Of a DNA stretch of 64,000 bases, positions 26,332 through 34,858 are shown in pieces (the first letter of the stretch is position 1; each line of letters starts with the position of its first letter). The translations under genes were made by a program, and so were the position numbers. Below the pieces are notes generated by a model. It did not search any database. It was not told the origin of the DNA and saw only the letters and a list, made by a program, of their open reading frames with translations. The DNA is taken from positions 186,001 to 250,000 of the forward strand of contig JADJLR010000004.1 in the NCBI GenBank assembly GCA_016710015.1, written 5' to 3'. This DNA is from Flavobacteriales bacterium. GTDB lineage: Bacteria > Bacteroidota > Bacteroidia > Flavobacteriales_F > PHOS-HE28.

Positions 26332-26895
26332 TCAGCGCTTGTTGAAGCCATTCATGGCTTGGTCGATGCCGAGCAGGCCGAATTGGAGGATGGCTTTGGA
26401 GGCCAACTCCATCCGCTCCGCGAGACCCTTGCGTTCCTCTTCATTCCAGATCCCAAGGACATATTCGCTTTGTCGGCCACGGGCAAAATCGTTGCCCACA
26501 CCGAACCTCAATCGCGGGTACACATCAGTGCCCAACAGTTCGATGATGCTGGACAAACCGTTGTGCCCACCGGCACCACCGGCCGGTTTGATGCGGATCG
26601 CACCGAAGGGTAAGGCTAGGTCGTCGGTGATCACCAACAGCCGCTCTGTGGGCACCTTCTCTTGTTCCATCCAATAGCGCACGGCCTTTCCACTCAAATT
26701 CATGAAGGTGGCCGGCTTGATCAGGATGAAGGTGCGCCCCTTATGCTTGAATTCCGCATGGTCGCCGTAGCGCGCTGGGGCGAACTTGACACCTGCAGTA
26801 GCGGCCAAGGCATCAAGGACCTGGAAGCCGATGTTGTGCCTGGTATCCGCGTACTCCGAGCCGGGATTCCCTAGGCCGATGATGAGGAATTTCAT
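26332..26895 (-). CDS. pth: Peptidyl-tRNA hydrolase
   Basis: Releases tRNA from peptidyl-tRNA that has dropped off the ribosome. The 187-residue protein has N10 (GLGNPG), catalytic H20 (TRHNIGF), N65-type contacts in KPATFMNLSG and GGAGGHNGLSSI. The length is normal. It lies downstream of prs and rplY in the same direction. A strong hairpin sits in the 77-base gap to rplY, so it may be partly separated from them. Confidence 0.96.
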   Translation of the reverse strand: MKFLIIGLGNPGSEYADTRHNIGFQVLDALAATAGVKFAPARYGDHAEFKHKGRTFILIKPATFMNLSGKAVRYWMEQEKVPTERLLVITDDLALPFGAIRIKPAGGAGGHNGLSSIIELLGTDVYPRLRFGVGNDFARGRQSEYVLGIWNEEERKGLAERMELASKAILQFGLLGIDQAMNGFNKR

Positions 26896-26910
26896 CCAGG
26901 GCAGGAATGG

Positions 26911-26941
26911 AACGGACCCCTGCGTGGATCAGGGGTCCGTT
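26911..26941 (-). terminator. Hairpin between rplY and pth
   Basis: A perfect 12-bp stem (AACGGACCCCTG and CAGGGGTCCGTT) with a 7-base loop lies just past the rplY stop. There is no clear T-run, so it could attenuate or process the transcript rather than end it. Confidence 0.6.
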
Positions 26942-26972
26942 CTGGTGGTCTACAGGGAACTGGGTCCCGGGG

Positions 26973-27608
26973 TCATTTCTTCGCGGCCGGCTTGGCTTCC
27001 GCCTTCTTGGCATCGGCAGCTGCTGGAGTAGCTGGAGTTGCAGCGGCTTCAACCGTCTCGGCCGCCTTCTTCGCGACCTTCACTGCTGCGACCACATCCC
27101 GGCCCCGCTCAAGCATGGTGATGCCGTCCAACTTCAGGTCTTCAACATGAATGGTCTGGTTCACATCCAACCCCGAAACGTCGATGTCCACGCGTTGTGG
27201 CAGCTTGCTGGGCAGGCCCTTCACGCGGAGCTTGCGCATGGTCTGGCTCAACGTGCCTCCATTGCGCACGCCGACCGGTTGGCCGTTCAGACGCACGGAA
27301 AGCACCGCACTCGTCTCTTTGGCCTCGTTCACTTCCATGAAATCCACGTGGATCACGCGGTCGGTGAGTGGGTGGAATTGCTTCTCCTTCACAAGGGCCA
27401 AGGTCTTCGTGCCGTCCAGATCCAAGTCGATGCCGTTGAGTTCCGGGGTGAACACCAATTTGTTCAGGGCACTCTCATCCACGCTGAAGTGGACGGTCTT
27501 TTCGCCACCGTAAAGTACGCAGGGAACGCGTTTCTCACGGCGCAGTTGGGCGGCGTACTTGGAGCCGATCTCATTGCGGATGGAGCCGCTAAGCGCTACT
27601 TTATTCAT
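26973..27608 (-). CDS. rplY: 50S ribosomal protein L25, Ctc form
   Basis: Binds 5S rRNA in the large subunit. The protein has 211 residues. The N-terminal L25 domain (about 1-95) is followed by the TL5/Ctc C-terminal domain (GTLSQTMRKLRVKGLPSKLPQRVDIDV near 120-146) and an Ala/Lys-rich tail (180-211) that is typical of the longer Bacteroidota form. It begins 14 bases after the prs stop, and the prs-rplY-pth order is common in bacteria. Confidence 0.95.
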   Translation of the reverse strand: MNKVALSGSIRNEIGSKYAAQLRREKRVPCVLYGGEKTVHFSVDESALNKLVFTPELNGIDLDLDGTKTLALVKEKQFHPLTDRVIHVDFMEVNEAKETSAVLSVRLNGQPVGVRNGGTLSQTMRKLRVKGLPSKLPQRVDIDVSGLDVNQTIHVEDLKLDGITMLERGRDVVAAVKVAKKAAETVEAAATPATPAAADAKKAEAKPAAKK

Positions 27609-27622
27609 GTCCGAGGGTGTTG

Positions 27623-28570
27623 TTATGCGATGATGAAATGGCTGCTGATGCTCTCGTGGGTTTGGACGCGCTTGATCACGTCGCCAAAGAGGTCTGCAAC
27701 GGTGAGTTGTTTGATCTTCGAGGTCGCCTTGGCCTTGTCGGCATTCAGCGGAATGGTATCGGAAACAATGAGTTCGGTAAGTGCACTTCGCTGGATCCGG
27801 TCGTAGGCATCGCCACTAAGGACCGGGTGGGTGCAAAAGGCACGCACACTGGAAGCGCCCTGCTCCATCATCATATCGGCCGCCTTGGTCAATGTGCCTG
27901 CGGTATCCACCATATCATCCACGAGCACCACGTTCTTTCCCTGCACATCACCGATCACCGTCATACTGTCCACTTGGTTGGCCACCTTGCGCTGCTTGTA
28001 GCAGATCGCCATGTCGCAACCCAAGTGCTTGGCATAGGCATTGGCCCGCTTGGTGCCACCGGTATCCGGTGCGGCCATGATCAGGTCGGGAAGGTCCAGT
28101 TCCTTGATGTAGGGTAAAAAGATGCTGCTGGCGAATAAATGGTCCACCGGCACTTCAAAGAACCCCTGGATCTGGTCTGCATGGAGGTCCATGGTCATGA
28201 TCCGGTCCACACCCGCTGCTGTGAGCATATTGGCCACCAGCTTGGCCCCGATGGAGACCCGTGGCTTGTCCTTGCGGTCTTGCCGGGCGAATCCGAAATA
28301 GGGTAACACGGCAACGATGCGCTTGGCACTGGCGCGTTTAGCAGCATCCACCAAGAGTAATAATTCGAAGAGGTTATCGCTCGGCGGGAAGGTGCTTTGC
28401 ACAATGAACACCAGTTCACCGCGCACGGTCTCCTCGTAGCTGGGCTGGAATTCTCCGTCACTGAAGCGATCCACGGTGACCTCGCCCAAGCGTTCGCCGC
28501 TACTGGCCGCGATCTTCTCGGCCAAATACCGCGTCGCGGTACCGCTGAAGATCTTGGCACTTTCCTGCAT
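27623..28570 (-). CDS. prs: Ribose-phosphate pyrophosphokinase
   Basis: Makes PRPP from ribose 5-phosphate and ATP for nucleotide, His and Trp synthesis. It has 315 residues, the normal length. The ATP site FARQDRKDKPRVSIGAKL lies near 95-112, the divalent-metal site MDLHADQIQGFF near 126-137, and the PRPP loop VVLVDDMVDTAGTL near 212-225. It has a textbook promoter for the phylum: TTG at 28648-28650, 19 bases, then TACATTTG at 28621-28628. rplY follows after 14 bases. Confidence 0.97.
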   Translation of the reverse strand: MQESAKIFSGTATRYLAEKIAASSGERLGEVTVDRFSDGEFQPSYEETVRGELVFIVQSTFPPSDNLFELLLLVDAAKRASAKRIVAVLPYFGFARQDRKDKPRVSIGAKLVANMLTAAGVDRIMTMDLHADQIQGFFEVPVDHLFASSIFLPYIKELDLPDLIMAAPDTGGTKRANAYAKHLGCDMAICYKQRKVANQVDSMTVIGDVQGKNVVLVDDMVDTAGTLTKAADMMMEQGASSVRAFCTHPVLSGDAYDRIQRSALTELIVSDTIPLNADKAKATSKIKQLTVADLFGDVIKRVQTHESISSHFIIA

Positions 28571-28620
28571 GGGTCACGGGTCCTAGGGCCTTTTCCCGAT
28601 GGATCGGGGCAAAAGGGCTG

Positions 28621-28650
28621 CAAATGTAGTGATCTTCTGTTGGTTATCAA
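28621..28650 (-). promoter_or_regulatory. Complete -33/-7 promoter for prs
   Basis: On the minus strand TTG, a 19-base spacer and TACATTTG match the Bacteroidota TTG...TAnnTTTG promoter exactly. It lies 50 bases before the prs ATG. Confidence 0.8.
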
Positions 28651-28752
28651 CACCTGTTGGTGGAGGGTTATTGGGTATCCGGTCGTGACCCTTGGGCACT
28701 TGGACGCGGCTAACTTGCGGCCCATCAAATCCGGGCAGGCCCCGTATCCGCT

Positions 28753-31023
28753 TTGGCAAAACCATCCACCCAGCCCGATCAGCTCGTTCAACAGGTGCTC
28801 GCAGCCGTTCGCGGCGCAGGTCATGCGGGCATCACCAGCCAGCAATTGGCCCTTCAACTCGGCATCCGCGAAAAAGGGCAACGCTACTTGATCTTCGATG
28901 CCATCGATCTGCTCTTGGACGAAGGGCGGATCGAATCCGGTAAAAAGGGGCGTTATACCGCCACCGGTGGCAAGGAAACGACCGAGGGCAACATCGACAT
29001 CATTTCCAGCGGTGCAGGCTACGTGCGCTTGGGAGTGGTTGGTGAAGATGATGTTTACGTGCAGCAACGCGATATCGGCACCGCTCTACACGGGGACACG
29101 GTGGTGATCAAACTGGTCGGCGGTAGGGGTAACCGCCAAGAAGGCAAGGTGGTGAAGGTGCTGAAGCGACGCCGTACGGAATTCGTGGGCACCCTGCACA
29201 AGAAACAGGGGCGCATGATCCTGGTGGCAGATGACCAACGGATCCAGCGGCCATTCGTGATCCCCGCCGCCGAGGTCAATGGAGCGCACGAGGGCGAGAA
29301 GGTGATCATGGAGTTGGGCGAGTGGAAGGATGCCCGGGACGAACCACGCGGAAAGGTGTTGCGGATACTGGGAATGGCCGGTGAACACCAGGTGGAGATG
29401 CACGCCATTCTCGCCGAGTTCGGCTTGCCGCTGGAGTTCCCAGAAAGTGTACTCAAGGCATCGGAGGCCATAGCGAGTGGCGTGACCCCAGAGGAGATCG
29501 CCAAGCGCCGTGATGTGCGCTCGATCCCCACATTGACCATCGACCCGGACGATGCCAAGGACCTGGACGACGCGCTAAGTGTTCGGAAACTGGACAATGG
29601 AAACTGGGAGATCGGTGTACATATCGCGGATGTGAGCCACTACGTGCAGCCCGGTAGCGTGTTGGATATGGAGGCCGCAACCAGAGCGACCAGTGTATAT
29701 CTGGTGGACCGCGTGGTACCTATGCTCCCTGAGAAACTCAGCAACGACCTGTGCTCCCTCCATGCCGATTCGGACAAATTGAGCTTCAGTGCGATCTTCG
29801 AGTTGGATGATCGAGCGCAGATCAAGCAGGAGTGGTTCGGACGAACGGTGATGCGCTCCCACCACCGTTTCGCTTATGCCGATGCCCAAGCGATCATCGA
29901 CGGCGGCGAGGGTGAGTACAAAAGCGAAGTACTCCTTCTACACCAATTGGCACAGGTTCTTCGCAAAGAACGCGTTGCGAACGGAGCGTTGGAGATCGGG
30001 GGCAACGAAGTGAAATTCAAGCTGGATGAGCAGGGCGCACCGCTGGGTGTGTATGAGAAGGTAATGGGACCGGCCAACTGGCTCATCGAAGAGTTCATGC
30101 TGCTGGCGAACAAGCGCGTTGCCGCCTGGGTGAACAAGCGGCCCGGTGGGACCGAACGCGCCAAACGCCCATTCGTATATCGCATCCACGACCTTCCGGA
30201 TCCGGAAAAGGTGGATCAGCTCAGGGCCTTGGCCAAGAGCTTCGGTTTCCAGCTGCGACAGGCTGATGCAGCGGATCTTCCGCATGCCATCAACGACCTA
30301 TTGAAAGAGGTGCGAGGCAAGGAGGAGGAGAATATCATCAAACAAGTCGCGATCCGCAGCATGTCCAAAGCGGTGTACAGTACGGAGAACATCGGGCACT
30401 ACGGCTTGGGGTTCGAGCACTACACCCACTTCACCTCCCCCATCAGGCGCTATCCGGACCTTCTGGTACACCGGGCCATGGCGCACTATTTAGCGGGAGG
30501 CAAACCGCTGGATGTCGACGCGTTGGAATTGAGCTGCAAGCACAGCTCGCGCATGGAGAAACAGGCGAGTGATGCGGAGCGGGCCAGCATCAAGTACAAG
30601 CAAGCCGAGTACCTCTTAGCGCGTATCGGGCAAAGCTTCGAGGGGATCATCAGCGGACTCACCTCCTGGGGCATATACGTGGAGCTGCGTGAGAACAAAT
30701 GCGAAGGACTGATCGGTCTTCGGGAATTGCCCGGTGATGTGTTCCGCTTCGACAAGGAGCGCTACGCTGTGGTCGGTCAGCGGACCGGTCGCAAATTCCA
30801 ACTGGGTGATGAGTTGGAAGTGACCATCAAGGCGGTGGATATGGAGCGGCGCGCGGTCGACTTCGTATTAACAGGCGAACCCGCTGTAACCACCTCCGGG
30901 AAATTCCAGCGTCGCAGTACACCCAAGCCATCCTCCGTGGCACCGCGCAAGGCCAGCAGCAAGGGCAAACGCCCGAAACAGGGAACAAAACCCAAGAAGG
31001 GAAAGAAAGGAAAGCGACGCTAG
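28753..31023 (+). CDS. rnr: Ribonuclease R
   Basis: 3'-to-5' exoribonuclease that degrades structured RNA. It has 756 residues from a TTG at 28753; there is no ATG before the conserved helix-turn-helix region (ITSQQLALQLGIREKGQRYLIFDAI). Cold-shock domains precede the RNB domain, whose active site TIDPDDAKDLDDALS holds the metal-binding aspartates near residue 260. A C-terminal S1 domain (GIISGLTSWGIYVEL) and a Lys/Arg-rich tail (about 715-756) follow. TAACTTGCG near 28710 may be its -7 element. It converges on the LytTR regulator with an 8-base gap. Confidence 0.95.
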   Translation: MAKPSTQPDQLVQQVLAAVRGAGHAGITSQQLALQLGIREKGQRYLIFDAIDLLLDEGRIESGKKGRYTATGGKETTEGNIDIISSGAGYVRLGVVGEDDVYVQQRDIGTALHGDTVVIKLVGGRGNRQEGKVVKVLKRRRTEFVGTLHKKQGRMILVADDQRIQRPFVIPAAEVNGAHEGEKVIMELGEWKDARDEPRGKVLRILGMAGEHQVEMHAILAEFGLPLEFPESVLKASEAIASGVTPEEIAKRRDVRSIPTLTIDPDDAKDLDDALSVRKLDNGNWEIGVHIADVSHYVQPGSVLDMEAATRATSVYLVDRVVPMLPEKLSNDLCSLHADSDKLSFSAIFELDDRAQIKQEWFGRTVMRSHHRFAYADAQAIIDGGEGEYKSEVLLLHQLAQVLRKERVANGALEIGGNEVKFKLDEQGAPLGVYEKVMGPANWLIEEFMLLANKRVAAWVNKRPGGTERAKRPFVYRIHDLPDPEKVDQLRALAKSFGFQLRQADAADLPHAINDLLKEVRGKEEENIIKQVAIRSMSKAVYSTENIGHYGLGFEHYTHFTSPIRRYPDLLVHRAMAHYLAGGKPLDVDALELSCKHSSRMEKQASDAERASIKYKQAEYLLARIGQSFEGIISGLTSWGIYVELRENKCEGLIGLRELPGDVFRFDKERYAVVGQRTGRKFQLGDELEVTIKAVDMERRAVDFVLTGEPAVTTSGKFQRRSTPKPSSVAPRKASSKGKRPKQGTKPKKGKKGKRR

Positions 31024-31031
31024 GGCTGGGA

Positions 31032-31790
31032 TCAGACGAGGTTCAGGCGCTTGGCCAGGTCATCCTTGTAACTACCACCGATCGGGATCACCTTCTTGTC
31101 GTTCTCCAGGATCAGGTTGGGCTGCTCGATAGCCACGATCTTGTCCAGCCTCACAATGAAACTGCGGTGTACCCGAATGAAATCCGCCTCCGGCAGTTTC
31201 GATTCGATATCCTTCATCGTGCTGTGGATGGTATACCGCGTATTGAGGGTATTGATCACCACGTAATCCTTCAGTGCTTCGATGAAGTAGATGTCGCCGG
31301 TCTTGAGTTTCACCAAGCGGCTGTTGCTCTTCACGAACATGATGTCGCGTCCACCCGCATCCTTGTTCTCCACGAGGGAATAGAGCAGGTCGCGTTCTTT
31401 GAGCACTTCGGTCTCCTTCTTGTGCTTGTACAGAGCCATTTCGATCGACGTGTGGATGTCGATCTCCTTGAACGGCTTGATGATGTACCCATACGGCTGG
31501 GTCACCTTCGCCTTGGCCAGTGTGCTCTCGTCCGCATAGGCAGTCAGGAAGATCACTGGGATATTGGTTTCTTTCCGGATCGCATCTGCCGCTTCGATCC
31601 CGTTCATCTCGCCCTTGAGCATGATGTCCATCAGGATGATGTCCGGCATATGTTCCAGCGCTAGGCTCACCGCCAATTCGCCAGTATTTGCAGCGCCCAC
31701 CACATTATAGCCCAACTTCTTCAGGCTGTGCTGGATGTCCTTGCTTACGATGCTTTCGTCCTCAACTACGAGGACATTGGTCTGGGCCAT
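31032..31790 (-). CDS. LytTR-family response regulator
   Basis: DNA-binding response regulator of 252 residues. The receiver domain (about 4-120) has the acidic pair near E10/D11, the phosphorylation site D55 in ILMDIML and K105 in YIIKPF. A LytTR domain (about 145-250) is shown by DIYFIEALKDYVVINT and FIRVHRSFIVRLDKI. It starts 3 bases after the stop of the histidine kinase gene, so the two form one operon and very likely one phosphorelay. Target promoters are unknown; paired LytTR direct repeats were not recognised upstream of either gene. Confidence 0.95.
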   Translation of the reverse strand: MAQTNVLVVEDESIVSKDIQHSLKKLGYNVVGAANTGELAVSLALEHMPDIILMDIMLKGEMNGIEAADAIRKETNIPVIFLTAYADESTLAKAKVTQPYGYIIKPFKEIDIHTSIEMALYKHKKETEVLKERDLLYSLVENKDAGGRDIMFVKSNSRLVKLKTGDIYFIEALKDYVVINTLNTRYTIHSTMKDIESKLPEADFIRVHRSFIVRLDKIVAIEQPNLILENDKKVIPIGGSYKDDLAKRLNLV

Positions 31791-31793
31791 GTG

Positions 31794-34700
31794 TTACTTG
31801 GATCGATCAAAAGTAAGTAAATACGCCACCCCTGCACCACTCTTGATCTCCAACTTCCCATCGAGCTGTTCCACCAAGGTCCGCACCAACTCCGATCCGA
31901 GATTGCCTCCCTTCTCGGTATCGAAGCCCTTGGGCAGGCCGATCCCGTTGTCCGCAACAGAGATCGAGACCCGCTCTCCGTTCATGCGCAACCCGATGCG
32001 GACCACGCCGGCGCGTTTATCCGGGAAGGCGTGTTTGAAGGCATTGCTGATGATTTCATTCAAGATGAGGCCACAGGGTATGGCTTGATCCAGAACAAGC
32101 TCGGCGCGATGCAGGTCGCGTTCCAATGAAACCACCCCACTGAGGTCATAGCTCATGACGAGGTTTCGGCTCAGGCCATCGATATAAGTGGCCATGTCGA
32201 TGAAGCTGAAGTCCTTGCTTTGGTATAGGCTTTCGTGAATGAAGGACATGCTTCGCACCCGATCCCGACTGATGCGCAGGAGCTCCAGTATGCGTTCATC
32301 TCCATCCACGTGTGCGGTCTGCAAATTCAGGATGCTGGTGATGATCTGCAGGTTGTTCTTGACCCGATGATGCACCTCTCTTAAGAGAACCTCCTTCTCA
32401 TTCAAACTATTGCGCAAGCGTAGTTCGGTGGACTTGCGGTCCGTGATAATGTAGGCGAGACAGGAGATCTCCTGAACGGCACCATCCACCACGATCGGGT
32501 TCAGGAAATTTTCCACCCAAGTGGTCTGGCCATGCAGATCCGTCAACTCCGCTTCGAATTGCTGAGGTTTTCCGCGCAGGGCCGATCTGTACTTCTCCAG
32601 GTAGCGCTCGTTACGCTTTCCCGCAGCCTTTTCTGCGGACTCCGCGAGGAAAACATCTCCGATCGCTAGTTCGATACCGAAGTCGGACCTGACCGTGCGT
32701 TGGAAATGTTCGTTGCAGGAAGTGATCCGGAAGTCCTTGTCCAGGGTCCAGATCATCATGTTCGCCGAACTCTGGAAAATGGCTTGCAGACGGGCTGATT
32801 TCTCACGGACCTGGTCTTCCGCCAGCTTCTGTTCGGTGATCTCATGTCCAACGCCGAAGACACTGACCACCTCTCCTTGTGTATCGAACACCGGACTCAG
32901 GAAGATCTCGTTGCAAACACGATCCCCAGCTTGATCACGCAGATCCGTTTCGAAGCGGATCGGTCGGCCGGCAAAGGCCTCGGCGTACTTGGCTTCCCAG
33001 AACCCGTGGTGTTCCTTGCTCGCGAAAAGGACACGCGGTCTATCGGGGTCCGTATTGATCTCCGGTCGTTTGCCATACAGCCGCTGGATCATGTCGCCGT
33101 ACCCCCTATTGAAGGAGGTCAACTTGATGTTCAGGTCCACCGTCCAGAACATGTGTTCGCTGCTTTCGAACAGGGCCTTCAACTTGGCCTCGTGTTGCTG
33201 CACTTGTTCACGCGCAGCATCCACATGGGTCTTGTCCGTAAAGATGCTGCGGGTGGACACCGGTTTACCATCCACAGAACGGAGGTTGGTGGTGCCTTCC
33301 ACGTGTACCTCTCGCCCATCCTTGGCCAGGAATACGGTCCTGATCCGATCCACCGCCTCACCCGCCATTACCCGTGCATGTCGCTCCCGGAATTCGTCGC
33401 GGAGTTCCGGGAGCACCACATCCTCCAGTCTAATGTTCCGCAGGTCCTCATCCGAATAGCCGAGGGTCCTTTTCCACGCATCGTTCACATACTCGAATCG
33501 GTCGTGTACATCCACGCTCTGGATCAGGTCCGAAGCATTCTCGAACAGGTCACGATAGCGCTCTTCACTTGCACGTAATTTCTCCTGATCCTCCTTCATC
33601 CGCGTGATGTCACGGGAAACACCCATGGCACCCAAGTACTGTCCATCCTCGTCATACAACCGAGAAGCCGCGAGGTAGGAGGTGAAAACCTCCCCATCCT
33701 TGCTCACGTTCCGCACCTCACCAGCGAAAGCGCCATACGTATTCAACTCATTTTGGATACGAGCGAATTCCGTAGGGTCCACGTAGAGCATCAACGTGTT
33801 GGAGCCAATGACCTCTTCGACTTCGTAGCCGAAACGCATTTGGGCCGCTGGGTTGTATTCGGAAATTCGCCCTTGGGTATCCGCAGCCATGATCATATCC
33901 AATGAACTGTCCACGATGCTGCGTGCGAATCGACGCGAATGGCGCAAGGCTTCTTGCGTATGCCGGTGCTCCTCGATCTCCTGACACAAAACCTGATTGA
34001 CTTCTTCGGCCATCTGCACCCGCAAGCGTTCGCGAAGGAGGTTTCGTCGTACCTCTTCATCCTGCAGGGTGAGTTGAATAGCGGATTGACCTTCGTGCAG
34101 GGCATGAGCAGCGAATACGGTCACCACACGCCCTTTGGGTCCCGCAAGTTTCGCATCTACAGGTGCCACGTTCCGTGCATCCATCCCTTTCTGGATGAGG
34201 TCCAGGATAAGGGGTTGATCCTCTTGCTCAAAGAGTGCCTCGGCCCGGAAACCGATCAGCGGAGCGTGAAGCAGGTTCTGCGCTGCGGGGTTGGCGTAAC
34301 GCACCAATTCACCCTGCACCACAACGACCCCATCGCGCATGTGCTCTACAAGACTCCGGTAGCTTGAGGTGAGCGATGCTTGCTCGATCTCCGCTTGCCG
34401 GATTGCCGTCACATCGATCAAGGTTCCTTGTATGGTGGCCGGACCATCTTCGGGTTCATCCAAGTACACGTTCTCCAACACCTCCACCGCCCGTCCGTTC
34501 TTGTGCTTCAAGGTCAATTCGAAATTGACAAGGTGTTTTTGTGTGGACAACGCGTGTAGGAACCGGTCTCGCTCTGCTGCGGATGGATATATGACCGACG
34601 CAGAGTTCCGCATCAGTTCATCCCGGTCTGTATAACCCAGGATCCTAGCCAAGGCATCGTTGCATTCGAGGAATTTCCCATCCAAGTCGGTACGGAATAC

Positions 34701-34817
34701 CCCGGCCAGATTACGGTTCACCAGACCGTCGTACTGGCGCTTCAGGGACGCGTACGCCTTTTCAAGGTCGATCTCCCTGCTGGGGATAACGGGATCCATG
34801 GGGGTTCGATCATCCAC
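31794..34817 (-). CDS. Six-PAS sensor histidine kinase (HisKA_2 type)
   Basis: 1007-residue kinase with no clear transmembrane segment, so probably cytoplasmic. I recognise six PAS-like modules beginning near residues 25, 148, 290, 415, 548 and 672 (for example FENASDLIQSVDVHDRFEYVN and FQSSANMMIWTLDKDFRITSC). Next come a HisKA_2 domain with the phospho-acceptor His in EVHHRVKNNLQ near 814 and a HATPase domain with NEIISNAFKHAF and VADNGIGLPKG. The start may be the GTG at 34817 or the ATG at 34799. Its partner is the LytTR regulator directly downstream. Cofactors of the PAS domains cannot be told from sequence. Confidence 0.93.
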   Translation of the reverse strand: MDDRTPMDPVIPSREIDLEKAYASLKRQYDGLVNRNLAGVFRTDLDGKFLECNDALARILGYTDRDELMRNSASVIYPSAAERDRFLHALSTQKHLVNFELTLKHKNGRAVEVLENVYLDEPEDGPATIQGTLIDVTAIRQAEIEQASLTSSYRSLVEHMRDGVVVVQGELVRYANPAAQNLLHAPLIGFRAEALFEQEDQPLILDLIQKGMDARNVAPVDAKLAGPKGRVVTVFAAHALHEGQSAIQLTLQDEEVRRNLLRERLRVQMAEEVNQVLCQEIEEHRHTQEALRHSRRFARSIVDSSLDMIMAADTQGRISEYNPAAQMRFGYEVEEVIGSNTLMLYVDPTEFARIQNELNTYGAFAGEVRNVSKDGEVFTSYLAASRLYDEDGQYLGAMGVSRDITRMKEDQEKLRASEERYRDLFENASDLIQSVDVHDRFEYVNDAWKRTLGYSDEDLRNIRLEDVVLPELRDEFRERHARVMAGEAVDRIRTVFLAKDGREVHVEGTTNLRSVDGKPVSTRSIFTDKTHVDAAREQVQQHEAKLKALFESSEHMFWTVDLNIKLTSFNRGYGDMIQRLYGKRPEINTDPDRPRVLFASKEHHGFWEAKYAEAFAGRPIRFETDLRDQAGDRVCNEIFLSPVFDTQGEVVSVFGVGHEITEQKLAEDQVREKSARLQAIFQSSANMMIWTLDKDFRITSCNEHFQRTVRSDFGIELAIGDVFLAESAEKAAGKRNERYLEKYRSALRGKPQQFEAELTDLHGQTTWVENFLNPIVVDGAVQEISCLAYIITDRKSTELRLRNSLNEKEVLLREVHHRVKNNLQIITSILNLQTAHVDGDERILELLRISRDRVRSMSFIHESLYQSKDFSFIDMATYIDGLSRNLVMSYDLSGVVSLERDLHRAELVLDQAIPCGLILNEIISNAFKHAFPDKRAGVVRIGLRMNGERVSISVADNGIGLPKGFDTEKGGNLGSELVRTLVEQLDGKLEIKSGAGVAYLLTFDRSK

Positions 34818-34858
34818 AGTGCGAACTTAATGCAGGCTGTTGAAGTGACTTCTCCTGA

